A stretch of 47,711 nucleotides of DNA from a virus. This document shows, piece after piece, positions 38,622-47,711 of the stretch. A program made the translations under genes and the position numbers. Below the pieces are notes generated by a model that was given only the letters and a program-made list of their open reading frames with translations, did no database searches and was not told the DNA's origin. The stretch lies in the IMG/VR virus record IMGVR_UViG_3300031885_000028, positions 1 to 47,711 of that record; one strand, 5' to 3'. Position 1 is the stretch's first letter, and each line of letters begins with the position of its first letter.

Positions 38622-41600
38622 TTATGGTGACTTGTAACCTAGCCTCGTCTTTGCCTTTGCCGAGACTTGGTCCTTTATTTGCCTTGCTATATATTCCAAC
38701 GTCTTTCTTTTATTTTCGTCATCCATACCGGCCCAGTTCGGCCTTGACATGGCCCTTCCAAAACCCGCCGAGATTTCGGACTTGGTTGTCGCCGAGAGTT
38801 TGTCGTATTCGCCTGGCGGGATCTTGTCTTTCCCGGCGGGTTTCGACAGGTAATCCATGGAAAGTCTGAGCCTATCGAGTTCCCGGCCAGTTGAATCCTT
38901 GGGATTATTCAGGCCGTAGGTTTGGGTCCCGACCCCCATTGCGCTTAGGGCGGTCATGCCCATTATTTTCAATACGCTCATAGGGACTAAATCGGGATTG
39001 TCCTTGGCGACATCCAGGAAGTCCTGCGTGACCATGGGCACAAATAGATTGGCTACTTCCTTCCCTACGCTGAAGGGCTGGCCGATCGCATTTGTGCCCC
39101 GGATAAGGCCGGTGACGAAGGATGCCCAGGGAGCCTCTTTGCTCTCGATGGCCCTCGATAAGATATCTAGCCTGGTCATGGGCCTGTATCCTTCACCGAG
39201 GGTGACGGTTTTTCCCGTGGTCGAACTTACCATCTTGCCTGTGATTAACTGTGCCGTAAGCCGGATGAGTTGCTGGTATCCGGCTATGATATCGACACGC
39301 GTATTCCCAAGTTTCATCTTCCCGGCATCGGCGCTGGTAAGGTCCGTCCCAACCGAAACCCCGGCCAATTTCGCCAAACCCAGGACAGTCAGGGTCTGCC
39401 CGGTAAAGGCGAGAAGGGTCGTGAGTGCTTCTCGCCTCGCAAATGGGTCGAGTTTTACATAGTACCTGGGATTTATGACGCTTAATCGGGCGGCCCAGTT
39501 GCGGGGAGCGAAGAATCCGGCATTTAAGGCAACCGCCGCTCCCTCAAGTTTTCCTAACCCTCCCCTGGCGGTATTTACATTGACGACCTTAGCTATGTCT
39601 TTCGCTAATTCAATGTCGTCATATGGCTCGCGGCCCCTCGCCTCTGCGCTTTTTACGAGATAATCGAAAGCGTCGGCTCTCAACCTATTGGCAAATCCGG
39701 TAAAGGCCCGATTCGATGCGTGAACTATTTTTCCGGGGAGGTAGATTTTATTGAGGGCCGCAGCGATTTTCCCTTTCCCCGGTATCTTTTCTGCTATTGA
39801 GGATTGGTACGGCTCTTCTCTGACCCGGACGTTCTCGCCGATGTCCGTTAAGGCAACCCCCGCCTTCTTCATCAAATCGAACGTCGGCCTTGAGGCTATT
39901 TCAGCCTGGGACGCTTGGAATGCTTTCTCACTCACAAGCCACTTAAATTGTTCGGGGAATGCTTTCCAGAATATACCCGGATGTCTCGCCTCCATCAATA
40001 TCCCTTGTCTTAATGAAAAAGAAACGTCGCCTGAAGTTTTGTATGCCCGGGCAAGGTTCAGCAAATCCAGCCCAACAGTCGTTATTCTCTTGAATAATGT
40101 CGGATCTTCCACCAGGGTCTTTGCGAATTCCGGGCCGAATACTTTTTCCAAAAGGATCGCCCTGCTTGGCGGGGGAATCTTCCCTTGCAATAAGTCCGAA
40201 AACGCCTCTCCGGCATTGATGGATTCAAACCCCTCAAGTTTCGGGCTGTCAATAATCATGTCGTGCAAATAGTCGAAGTCCCCCTGGGTTAATTTGCCCT
40301 TGAGCGGTTCCGTCCCGACTTCTGGATACTTCCCTTTCAATGCGCCTAACTGGGCATAAAACCCTTGCTCGCCGCCAACCCTTTTGCCGGCCGCAAGCGC
40401 CTCCCTTAATCTTCTGCCGGTTTCCTTTGATCTCAATATCTGCTGTTCTCTTCTTTTGGGTCTGGCCTCTTTGATGGCGTCCATGACCTTTTGAACGACA
40501 GGATCAACAGACGGATCGACCCCGATCTCTATGGGTGCGGTATCTGCTGGAGTGGCCCCGGCCGTTTCTTCCGGGACGGTTTCCGGGATTCCCGCCCTTT
40601 TAAGGGCTCGCTTTTCTTGAATGGCCTTAATCGTTCTCCGCACTTCTCCGACAAAGTCATATCCGCCGTAGAATTGCCTTAAATCCTCGCCTTGGGGGGC
40701 ATTCATGTTCTTTAGGTCCGTGAGCAATCTCTTCAATACAGGATCGTCCTTGAGCAATGTCCAATTCTCGCTGACAATTTGGCGGATTCGTTCCCCTGTC
40801 ATGCCCCGCTCTCGGGCCATCTCTTCATTGGTCTTGTTTTCAAGAATGGATCCCTCAAGTATCTTGATGTCCCTTGCCTCGTTTGGCCCCTCTTCTACAT
40901 TTAGGCGAATTCGCTTTTTGATCCCATCGATCGTTGCCCGCCTCTCAAGATTAACCTCTGGCCCTTCGACCTTGCCTTGGAATTCGGCGGCCTCTAGCGG
41001 GATCGTTTCGTCGATCTGGATTTCTTTCTCGACCATCGTCGGGCGCTTTTTGGTCCACGGCCGCTTATCCGTCCAATACGTCAAGGCGATCGTCTTCCTC
41101 AGGTAATTCTCCAGCGGAATACCAAGGGCAGGATCGTATTTGCGAAGGGCTCGTTCAGCGAGTTCGGGCCGGTTTTCCACCGGGACGTTGATTTTGTCAA
41201 GGGTCTTCACAAGCTCTTCGTTGAAGCTGGTCGGCAATGGCGCGGACGGGAGTGCTTCATCGATCGTCCCCTGGCTTGGCTCCGGCTCGACGATTTCCTT
41301 TTGGACCGGCTTCATCCCAAGAAATTCCTGCTTCTGATAGCGGGGGAGGGGGACGTATTCGGCCTTCCCTTCTCCCGGCGCTTTCTTCTCGACGAGTTGG
41401 GCCCAGCCCTGGCCGTCAGATTGCGGGCCGATCTTTATGTGCCATCCGTCATCGAAATATGGCTGCATCTTCGATCGAGCTTCATCGACATCGGCGAAAT
41501 GCCTTACTTTGCGAACATCGAAGCCGGCTTGGGCATCGGTCTCCAACGGCACCTTCGTCTCAAAAAGCGTCGGCTGCTCCGTTCGATCCAGGACGGCCGC

Positions 41601-44453
41601 CTTTTTCGGCTGAACCTTCTCCGTTGCCGGAGCGAATTCCCCGCCGAAGAGAGGCTTCTGTTCCTTGACGGCCGAAGGAATTGGCTTTACCGCTCCCTTC
41701 TCCTCGAAGGCTTTGGCCTGTGCCTCTTCTTCTGCCTTGAGCTCGGCGGCGACCTTCGCCTCCGTGTCCGCCATGATCATCTCTTCCAATCCCGTCATCT
41801 CAGGGGTTATCCGCCTTGGTTGGGGTCTAGTTGGTTCGGCGGGAGCACCTGAGCCGGCCGGATCCCCGGGCGGGGCCGCTTTTGTCCGGTATCCCGGCTC
41901 CCTTCTTACTGCGGCCCTGGTCACAAAATCGACAAACTTCTCCGCATTGTCCTTCTCCCAGGCATCGACCAGGGCCTTGGCCTTGATCCGCTCATCCAGG
42001 GAAAGATGGCGCGGGTCTTCCGTAAATTGTATCATGAGGTAGTCTTGATATTGATCTTCGGTGTTCTCCCTCTCGCGCTGACCGGAGACCCTTTCCTGGT
42101 GAGCCATATCACGATCAACGTCGGCCCTAGTGATCGGATGCTTCCCTGTTCCATGGATCTCGTCCCTGGCCCATTCGATGAAGGTATTCAAGTCATCCAT
42201 CGTGATGTCGGCGCCTTCTTGCTGTGCGAGTTCGGTCAATTGGCTGACCGTTCTACCTCTCTGGTTATTGACCAGCCCGGGGAATTTCCTGCCGAATTCC
42301 TTGATGTCCAGGAGCTCGCCGCCCATGCCGTGTTCGGTCTCCAGGGCAAGGTTGATCCCGCCCTGGTTGCGGATCCAATTTAAAAACGGATATTGGGGGG
42401 CCTTCCCGGTCGAGACCTTCTCGGCCGGCTTCCGGCCCTGCCAGATTCTAATTCGCTCAGGAAGGTCTTCTTTTGGGCCCAGCGGCCGAAACGACCCCTT
42501 GCCCGGATCGCTTTTCGATTCGAGCATAGCCCAGCCGCTCTTCCCAAAATCCTTGGAAAGATAGGTGACGTTCCAGCCTTGGTCCAGGACCGGCTTTATT
42601 TGGACCAAGAATTTGTTGATGTCCTTGATCGGGACAATGCCGCTCTTTGGAAACATGCCCGGAATCTTTTCTCCGAAGGGGAAAGGTTGAGCGGCCGGCA
42701 GGGTCGGCTCATACTTGGCCGGAGTCTCGCCCTTTTCCGGTACGCGCCAGCCGCGGATATTCTCAATTTGTTCTCTCTGTTCTGGGCCGTATTCCATGAA
42801 GCGAGCTATATCGAAGGCCCAGGGCGCCTTCCCAGCCTTGAGGGCAATGCTCTCCGGTGTCTCGCCCGTGATCGCGGCACCGGGCCTTTCGACTTCCCAT
42901 GGATGTAATTCAACGACGGTAAAATTATCGGGCGGCGCGTCATAGCCTTTTACGATTATTGCGTCGTGGCCTTGGGACATCGCCCATTTGCTGAGGGCCC
43001 TGGCGCCTTCCATCCTCTGGCCGCCTTTTGTCGTTTTATATTTGGCTATCAAATTCAGCGCTTCTTCGCCATTTAGGACCAGGGGATTTTTGAATGTTTT
43101 TTGTTCCCTTTGGACAGGTGTCGCATATTGCTTCGCCGTAAGTTCATGGTCTGTCCAATATATCCCAGCGCCAAGGTCTCCGGCGTCCGTCCCATATCCT
43201 TCCGTTGTTTTTGGGCGAGCGCCGCGATAAAGATTCATTGTTATAGGCTTTCCGCTTTCCGACGCGGCGGCCGACACCTCCGCAAGCGGATGGAGTTCGT
43301 CCCATTGCGCCTGAGCCTTAACCATCCCCGCCGCTTTCTTTTCCGCCAATATTTCCGCTGGAGACTTCGGGAAAGCCATTTCAACTTCAGGTTTAGGTTG
43401 AAATTCGGTTGGTATTCCGCGAGCCTCGATCCCGATGTCAAATTGTGGCTGAAGCGGCGCTTCTTCTGGCATTCCAAAAAACTCTTTTCCTGTTATCTTG
43501 TTGATCTCTGATTGCGTGACCCTGTATATTTCCCTGTCCGGCAATTTCTCTATTTCCTGCCGTGCCACACTTGACATTTTGGGATTCGACCGTGCGATAT
43601 TCTTGAGGTCACCGCCCGTAAAAGAAAGGGCCGCAAGCGTTGCCCCGCCGGACACCCTTTCCTCTATCCCGCCCGGAGTCGTAGCCGCACCCAGCCCGAA
43701 CATGGCGGGGATTCTCTGAGACAAGCGAAGCCCGGATGTTAGCCCCAATCCGCCATGCATAATTTGCCCGGAAGTCGCGCCTTTCAAAGCGCCCGTCACC
43801 CCACCTTCCGCTCCACCCATAACTGCGCCATGGGCGGCAAGTTTGAACGGACCGGGGGTAGCCATTATCATCGGAATGTCGAACCCGGCAGAGCCTAGAC
43901 CGGATATGATTTCTTTAAGAACGGGAACCTGAATTCCCTCTTGGGATAATTTGTTCCCGTAATAGCCCCAGTTGTCTTGAAGTTCCTTAATAAGACCTAT
44001 CCTTAATTTGTCCTGGGGAATCCCAGTGACCTTAGAAAGTCCCTTGCCGATTAGGTTTAAATAGAAATCCAGAGCGCTTGCCGTCCTTGCCGCCGCCTTA
44101 TAGAATCCTCCGCCTAAAGTCTTAATCTCGGCCCAGGCGTCTCTCGCAATTTGACCTATTAAGGAGTTCGGAGGATTTATCAGCGTCCTCGCAGTCTCCT
44201 CGTCTTTGGGAACCTGCTCGACCTTGAACCGCCCAATTTGCTTGAAGGGAAAGCCGGACGGGGATGTTTGGGGGACATCCTCCTCATTGACTTGATTAGG
44301 AACATCGAGAACAAACCCCGCTGGAGGCTTCGGCGTAGGGGAGTCCAGAACAAACCCCTTCGGCGGAGTTATTCCCTGCGCTACCGGGGTATCAAGGACA
44401 AACCCCGGCGGTAAGATTATCCTTTCCTGCCCAACCGTTTCGGCCCCATTCAT
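38622..44453 (-). CDS. Giant polyvalent internal virion protein with ART-like and sigma-70-like modules
   Basis: This encodes 1943 residues. Residues 12-53 hold three PPxGFVLDxP repeats. Residues 404-520 resemble an ADP-ribosyltransferase-fold domain of polyvalent proteins (LYRG, then GIYWT, AKQY). Residues 615-660 and 995-1040 are a diverged internal duplication (GW...GWA). Residues 690-770 carry a domain shared by phage internal virion proteins. Residues 1095-1235 look like sigma-70 regions 2-4: RALRKYDPALGIPLENYLRKT, then an EIQIDETI linker, then an HTH (EEMARERGMTGERIRQI). The C-terminal third (about 1450-1943) resembles an LPD38-type polyvalent domain. It overlaps the coiled-coil gene upstream (ATGA). 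It is probably ejected with the DNA. Confidence 0.65.
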   Translation of the reverse strand: MNGAETVGQERIILPPGFVLDTPVAQGITPPKGFVLDSPTPKPPAGFVLDVPNQVNEEDVPQTSPSGFPFKQIGRFKVEQVPKDEETARTLINPPNSLIGQIARDAWAEIKTLGGGFYKAAARTASALDFYLNLIGKGLSKVTGIPQDKLRIGLIKELQDNWGYYGNKLSQEGIQVPVLKEIISGLGSAGFDIPMIMATPGPFKLAAHGAVMGGAEGGVTGALKGATSGQIMHGGLGLTSGLRLSQRIPAMFGLGAATTPGGIEERVSGGATLAALSFTGGDLKNIARSNPKMSSVARQEIEKLPDREIYRVTQSEINKITGKEFFGMPEEAPLQPQFDIGIEARGIPTEFQPKPEVEMAFPKSPAEILAEKKAAGMVKAQAQWDELHPLAEVSAAASESGKPITMNLYRGARPKTTEGYGTDAGDLGAGIYWTDHELTAKQYATPVQREQKTFKNPLVLNGEEALNLIAKYKTTKGGQRMEGARALSKWAMSQGHDAIIVKGYDAPPDNFTVVELHPWEVERPGAAITGETPESIALKAGKAPWAFDIARFMEYGPEQREQIENIRGWRVPEKGETPAKYEPTLPAAQPFPFGEKIPGMFPKSGIVPIKDINKFLVQIKPVLDQGWNVTYLSKDFGKSGWAMLESKSDPGKGSFRPLGPKEDLPERIRIWQGRKPAEKVSTGKAPQYPFLNWIRNQGGINLALETEHGMGGELLDIKEFGRKFPGLVNNQRGRTVSQLTELAQQEGADITMDDLNTFIEWARDEIHGTGKHPITRADVDRDMAHQERVSGQRERENTEDQYQDYLMIQFTEDPRHLSLDERIKAKALVDAWEKDNAEKFVDFVTRAAVRREPGYRTKAAPPGDPAGSGAPAEPTRPQPRRITPEMTGLEEMIMADTEAKVAAELKAEEEAQAKAFEEKGAVKPIPSAVKEQKPLFGGEFAPATEKVQPKKAAVLDRTEQPTLFETKVPLETDAQAGFDVRKVRHFADVDEARSKMQPYFDDGWHIKIGPQSDGQGWAQLVEKKAPGEGKAEYVPLPRYQKQEFLGMKPVQKEIVEPEPSQGTIDEALPSAPLPTSFNEELVKTLDKINVPVENRPELAERALRKYDPALGIPLENYLRKTIALTYWTDKRPWTKKRPTMVEKEIQIDETIPLEAAEFQGKVEGPEVNLERRATIDGIKKRIRLNVEEGPNEARDIKILEGSILENKTNEEMARERGMTGERIRQIVSENWTLLKDDPVLKRLLTDLKNMNAPQGEDLRQFYGGYDFVGEVRRTIKAIQEKRALKRAGIPETVPEETAGATPADTAPIEIGVDPSVDPVVQKVMDAIKEARPKRREQQILRSKETGRRLREALAAGKRVGGEQGFYAQLGALKGKYPEVGTEPLKGKLTQGDFDYLHDMIIDSPKLEGFESINAGEAFSDLLQGKIPPPSRAILLEKVFGPEFAKTLVEDPTLFKRITTVGLDLLNLARAYKTSGDVSFSLRQGILMEARHPGIFWKAFPEQFKWLVSEKAFQASQAEIASRPTFDLMKKAGVALTDIGENVRVREEPYQSSIAEKIPGKGKIAAALNKIYLPGKIVHASNRAFTGFANRLRADAFDYLVKSAEARGREPYDDIELAKDIAKVVNVNTARGGLGKLEGAAVALNAGFFAPRNWAARLSVINPRYYVKLDPFARREALTTLLAFTGQTLTVLGLAKLAGVSVGTDLTSADAGKMKLGNTRVDIIAGYQQLIRLTAQLITGKMVSSTTGKTVTLGEGYRPMTRLDILSRAIESKEAPWASFVTGLIRGTNAIGQPFSVGKEVANLFVPMVTQDFLDVAKDNPDLVPMSVLKIMGMTALSAMGVGTQTYGLNNPKDSTGRELDRLRLSMDYLSKPAGKDKIPPGEYDKLSATTKSEISAGFGRAMSRPNWAGMDDENKRKTLEYIARQIKDQVSAKAKTRLGYKSP

Positions 44454-45703
44454 TTAACGACCTGGCCCGTCCTTATGTCATACCAATTTATCCCATCGTC
44501 CGACCCGATGACTTGTCCCGTGCTTGCGTTCGTTGCCGTCTTTTTATAGGCCGGCCTCGCCAGCATCATCGCCAGAATCGGATTGACCGAATTCGATTTC
44601 GGGACAGGCGTCGCGCCCAGCCAATTACCGTTGCCGAGAGGGGTCGGGAGATTCCCCGTCCCAACTGTTTGGACGGGGGCGGGTAGCGTCGGCGCTGTGG
44701 TTGCGCCTATTGTTTTAGCGGGGAGGCCCAATGCTGGGGTTCTAGGAAGAAACTCCTCGGAAGGGGGGTAATTGAGGGTCTTCGTTGCGTTAATTCTGTC
44801 AACATCCCTAGAGCTATTTATGAAAATCTTGTCATCAGCGGTCAACCCCTTCCCCTCTAATATTTTGTTCCTGATACGGCCCAAGAGATATATGGCCTGG
44901 CTAGCCAACCCTGAATCGTCGATCCCACCTACCTTAATATTTCCAGAATTTCCCGCCTGCCATTGGCCGGTGACGAAGGCTTGGGATTTGTCTATCTCTG
45001 AAATCCAGGTCTTCTCGATGTCGGTCAGTTTCCTTCCGATCGTTCCGCCCTCGGCCGCGAATTTCTTTTCTTCAAGCGCCTGGCTGGCCCTCTTTACGCC
45101 TAACTCTCCGGCTCGCAATCCCATTTCCGGCCTCTTGACCTCCTCGATGTCCTGTGTTTGCCTCATGCTTTGGAAGATCTGGTTGACAATTCCCCGGCTG
45201 GTTTCATCCGACAATTTCATGATGTCGGATATATCCTTGGTCGAGGCCGCGCCCTTGAGGGAATTCATGATGCTCATGGCGTGTTTCTGCTGGATGTCCG
45301 TCATCTGGTCCTGGAGCGGCTTGAGGCTGGCGGGGTCTTCCCCGTCCAGGATCCTTTTGCTGATCATCGCCTGGAGCCGTTGGATCTCTGGCATTTCCGA
45401 GACCTTCATCTTATAGGCTTCTTGGAGCCGGGTCATCACGTCTGCACTCTCGGCTGCCTTTTCTTCCCGCGATAGGGCGCTCTTCCCTGCACTCTCTATC
45501 ATCGTGTTCTTTGATCGAAGGTTCTCGAGCCCGGTGTATCCCTCCTGCGACCTTTCGAGATATTTCATCCGGTTCTCGGATTCCTGTTCGTTCAAGGTGC
45601 GTTGATTCTGGAATTCCCGGCCCATGATCCCCGTTCTCATCAAGTAGTTCATGAGAAATTCGAGGTTCTTGTTGATCTGCGCGTTTCGATCGACGTATGC
45701 CAT
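44450..45703 (-). CDS. Coiled-coil internal virion protein
   Basis: This encodes 417 residues. Residues 1-250 are mostly helical with heptads (MKYLERSQEGYTGLENLRSKN; KRASQALEEKKFAAEGG). From about residue 345 a linker (VGTGNLPTPLGNGNWLGATP...NPILAMMLARP) is shared with the next gene upstream and is coded by a 99-bp repeat. Its stop overlaps the start of the giant protein. Confidence 0.65.
   Translation of the reverse strand: MAYVDRNAQINKNLEFLMNYLMRTGIMGREFQNQRTLNEQESENRMKYLERSQEGYTGLENLRSKNTMIESAGKSALSREEKAAESADVMTRLQEAYKMKVSEMPEIQRLQAMISKRILDGEDPASLKPLQDQMTDIQQKHAMSIMNSLKGAASTKDISDIMKLSDETSRGIVNQIFQSMRQTQDIEEVKRPEMGLRAGELGVKRASQALEEKKFAAEGGTIGRKLTDIEKTWISEIDKSQAFVTGQWQAGNSGNIKVGGIDDSGLASQAIYLLGRIRNKILEGKGLTADDKIFINSSRDVDRINATKTLNYPPSEEFLPRTPALGLPAKTIGATTAPTLPAPVQTVGTGNLPTPLGNGNWLGATPVPKSNSVNPILAMMLARPAYKKTATNASTGQVIGSDDGINWYDIRTGQVVK
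44567..44665. repeat. 99-bp direct repeat, copy A
   Basis: It matches 45815-45913 at 97 of 99 bases. It codes in frame for the linker VGTGNLPTPLGNGN... in the coiled-coil virion protein. Offset 1248 bases, same frame in both genes. Confidence 0.85.
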
Positions 45704-45712
45704 GACGGCCCC

Positions 45713-46291
45713 CTATCCGAGCAATGCTTCCAGAAGTTCCATCGGGGTCATCTGGTCGATCGTCTTCTGCGGCGCGGCCGCCTGCATCTGGCCCTTGAAG
45801 AGATCCGGCATAAGCATCGCCAGAATCGGATTGACCGAATTCGATTTCGGGACAGGCGTCGTGCCCGGCCAATTACCGTTGCCGAGAGGGGTCGGGAGAT
45901 TCCCCGTCCCAACGAGACCGGTATTTATGGCCGGTGGCGGAGCGATGTTCCCGATCATGGGGGCGTTCAATGTGGCGTCCGCGGCCGCTCCCTGGCCCCA
46001 GGGCGAATCATAAAGGGACCCGCCAGGGTAGTAGGCGCTCATGTCCGGGGAGGCCGGTTGACCCGCCGCGGCACCGGCGCCGGCCTTGTTGCCCAGGAGA
46101 AGCGTCAGAATGAGCCCTACGCTACCCCAATCGATTTCTTGCTCGGGCTGTTCGGTCGTGACCGTTTCCGTTGTCGTCCTGGGCCGCCCGGCCATCCTCA
46201 TCTGGTCCATGATCCGGTCCGAAATGCTGTTTCCCGTGATCCCGCTGGCGCTCGTGTCCGGGGTCTTAGATCTTTTCCAAGTTTCGGCCAT
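45713..46291 (-). CDS. Small internal virion protein with shared linker
   Basis: This encodes 192 residues. A membrane-like or Gly/Leu helix is visible (VGLILTLLLGNKAGAGAAAG, about 58-77). The C-terminal linker VGTGNLPTPLGNGNWPGTTP is shared with the coiled-coil gene. AGGAGG precedes the start. Probably an ejected protein. Confidence 0.6.
   Translation of the reverse strand: MAETWKRSKTPDTSASGITGNSISDRIMDQMRMAGRPRTTTETVTTEQPEQEIDWGSVGLILTLLLGNKAGAGAAAGQPASPDMSAYYPGGSLYDSPWGQGAAADATLNAPMIGNIAPPPAINTGLVGTGNLPTPLGNGNWPGTTPVPKSNSVNPILAMLMPDLFKGQMQAAAPQKTIDQMTPMELLEALLG
45815..45913. repeat. 99-bp direct repeat, copy B
   Basis: The partner of 44567-44665, differing in two bases. It lies in the same reading frame of the neighbouring virion gene, indicating recent duplication or gene conversion. 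Confidence 0.85.
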
Positions 46292-46300
46292 GGTCTCCTC

Positions 46301-47677
46301 CTACTTCCAGCCGCTCATGAGGCTGATAAGATATTGAATAAGCATCGCCATCGATTGGTTGCCTTCGCCTCTCCTGGCCGCGTTGATCGCTTCCTTGAGT
46401 TGCTCAAAGGTCATCCCGGATCCGAACATTTGATTCGCCAGGCCACCCCTTTGAAGGTTGATGCTCTGGAGTCCCTGCTCCGCTCCGATCCTCTGCCCGG
46501 CAAGGCCGGAAGCCAAGCCTGTGTAGCTCTCAATATCGCTGCGTTTCTGGGCTTCATTGGCGAGAGCCAGGTCGCGGAGAGTGTTGGAGACATTGCCTTC
46601 CGTGTTCCAGGAACCCTTGTTGATCAATCCCATTCCGGCTCCCGTTCCGAGCATCCCTTCGCTCTGTAAGCTGGAAAGAAGGTCCTGCCGGGAAGCGTTG
46701 CCGGCTCCCCGGATCTTGTCCAGGTTGCTGCCGAGAATGTTGGTCAGCATTGTGTCCGAAAATCCCGGCTTCCGGCCAAGAAATTCCTGCCCCCTGGCCG
46801 TCAGGCCCGTCAGAAGAGTTTGGAGGTCTTCGGGATAGGCGTAGTCCGTCAGCAGGCCCTTCCCCTTGGTCATGAGCATCTTCCAGAAATCCGTCAGGTC
46901 GCCGCTCCAATCGAATTCCCCGCCGCCGTCTCCCCCCTGCTTCAACTTGCTGCATTTACAGACGATTCCGTCAGCCCAATATCCGCTAGGACATTTCGTG
47001 CTGTCGCTGCCAACGTTCCCCCCCGGCATGAGGATCTTTTGACCGCAGGGGCAATCCGCGTCCACCGCGCCGGAATAGATCTTCGATCCCTTGCAATCAA
47101 TCGGTGGGGTAATCGGCGTGATACCTTTGCAACGCCCCGCGACGCATTTCTCTCCGGCAGGACAATCGGTGTCCTTCGTGCATGTAGTCTCCGGCCCCTT
47201 ACAGGCCGCAAGACACTTCATGAGGGCGATTTGGTTCGCAGCGCCGGGATATTGCTTTTGACAATTTGAGGCGCAATCGTCTCCGCCGCCGCCGCCGCCG
47301 CAGGCCGTCTGACATGCCAAATATTTCCGAGCATCATGATCTTGAGCGTATTCGTTCGTACATTTTTGCAGGCAAGACCCCGGATCTTCACCGCCTCCGC
47401 CGCCGCCGGTGCAAACAGGATCCGCGGCCGTACAGGCGACCGCTGGGGCCGCGCAAGGGGTCGGAGCCGTATATCGCTTGACCGCCTTGGTTGCCTCATC
47501 ACATTTTTTGCAGCAATAGAGTTTCCCGCCGGCCGGGGCCGCCGCGGCGCCCGGAGCGGTCTGAGCCGTGACGCCCAGGGTCTTGGTAGCCGTGCTCTTC
47601 GTGCCGGCAGAGGCCTGGGTGAGGATCCCCATCAGATCGCTTGGAATCCCCTCTCTCTTTCCAGCATAATATCCCAT
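46301..47677 (-). CDS. Cys-rich virion protein with tandem twin-CX3C hairpins
   Basis: This encodes 458 residues. Between residues 55 and 242 there are 24 Cys. Two consecutive units have CX3C-x15-CX3C (C102/106/122/126 and C135/139/155/159), the signature of small-Tim-like helical hairpins; they are joined by oligo-glycine (91-96, 127-132). A Dickkopf-like cluster CTKDTDCPAGEKC follows at about 166-178. The C-terminal half (about 260-458) is helical with an internal-virion-like Gly/Leu pattern. AGGAGG precedes the start. On the circular map it is followed by the gene at 45713. Confidence 0.75.
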   Translation of the reverse strand: MGYYAGKREGIPSDLMGILTQASAGTKSTATKTLGVTAQTAPGAAAAPAGGKLYCCKKCDEATKAVKRYTAPTPCAAPAVACTAADPVCTGGGGGGEDPGSCLQKCTNEYAQDHDARKYLACQTACGGGGGGDDCASNCQKQYPGAANQIALMKCLAACKGPETTCTKDTDCPAGEKCVAGRCKGITPITPPIDCKGSKIYSGAVDADCPCGQKILMPGGNVGSDSTKCPSGYWADGIVCKCSKLKQGGDGGGEFDWSGDLTDFWKMLMTKGKGLLTDYAYPEDLQTLLTGLTARGQEFLGRKPGFSDTMLTNILGSNLDKIRGAGNASRQDLLSSLQSEGMLGTGAGMGLINKGSWNTEGNVSNTLRDLALANEAQKRSDIESYTGLASGLAGQRIGAEQGLQSINLQRGGLANQMFGSGMTFEQLKEAINAARRGEGNQSMAMLIQYLISLMSGWK

Positions 47678-47711
47678 GGCTCCCTCCTAACCCAGCAATC
47701 TCGACAGGTCG
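47533..47711. repeat. Terminal direct repeat, right copy
   Basis: It matches positions 1-179 except T at 47660 versus C at 128. It lies at the start of the Cys-rich virion gene and the end of the 155-526 gene on the circular map. Confidence 0.95.

Noticed and set aside
1-47711. CRISPR arrays, diversity-generating elements, transposases, integrase
   Set aside because: None seen. The repeats found are not regularly spaced, and no integrase or reverse transcriptase sequence was recognised.

Overview
The window is a complete or nearly complete genome of a double-stranded DNA tailed phage. The head-tail gene set (portal, scaffold, HK97-type capsid candidate, two adaptor-like proteins, P22 gp10-like stabilisation protein, fibre, no tail tube or tape measure) looks like a podovirus. 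The last 179 bases (47533-47711) repeat the first 179 bases with one mismatch, so the contig closes into a circle of about 47,532 bp. The DNA is GC-rich. A spanin-like protein suggests a Gram-negative host, but the host cannot be named from the sequence. There is no integrase, DNA polymerase, primase or RNA polymerase, so the phage probably uses the host replisome and transcriptase and is probably lytic.

Layout: two divergent arms leave a 671-bp intergenic control region (26769-27439) and converge at 37144-37256. The right arm (plus strand, 27440-37256) is an early region of small, tightly overlapping genes. It holds a RadC-like JAB protein, a RecT-type annealing protein, a Cas4/RecB-like nuclease, a RuvC-like resolvase, an RlpA-like secreted protein, an MT-A70 adenine methyltransferase, an HTH protein and many small Cys-rich (zinc-ribbon-like) proteins.

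The left arm (minus strand) runs from 26768 down through coordinate 1, crosses the circular junction and continues from 47677 to 37144. In order of transcription it holds: a DNA methyltransferase and small genes, a radical SAM protein, a Cys-rich protein with a glycoside-hydrolase-like barrel, a replication initiator and helicase-loader-like protein, small and large terminase, portal, scaffold, major capsid, a beta-helix protein, adaptors, stabilisation protein, NHL-repeat fibre, internal virion proteins (one Cys-rich, one a 1943-residue polyvalent protein), and a lysis cassette of transglycosylase, holin candidate and spanin candidate.

The most interesting points are these. (1) Five promoter-like sites on both strands share TTGG(G/A)N, an exact 17-base spacer and AATARTGRG-like -10 regions; they lie only around the divergent early region. 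(2) A sigma-70-like region is embedded in the large virion protein and could be delivered with the DNA. (3) TTTTGCT iterons lie inside the initiator gene, like a lambda-type origin. (4) A virion protein carries 24 cysteines, including two twin-CX3C hairpins. (5) A fusion joins PBP-like Cys repeats to a clan GH-A-like barrel. (6) Short repeats are dense in the divergent intergenic region.
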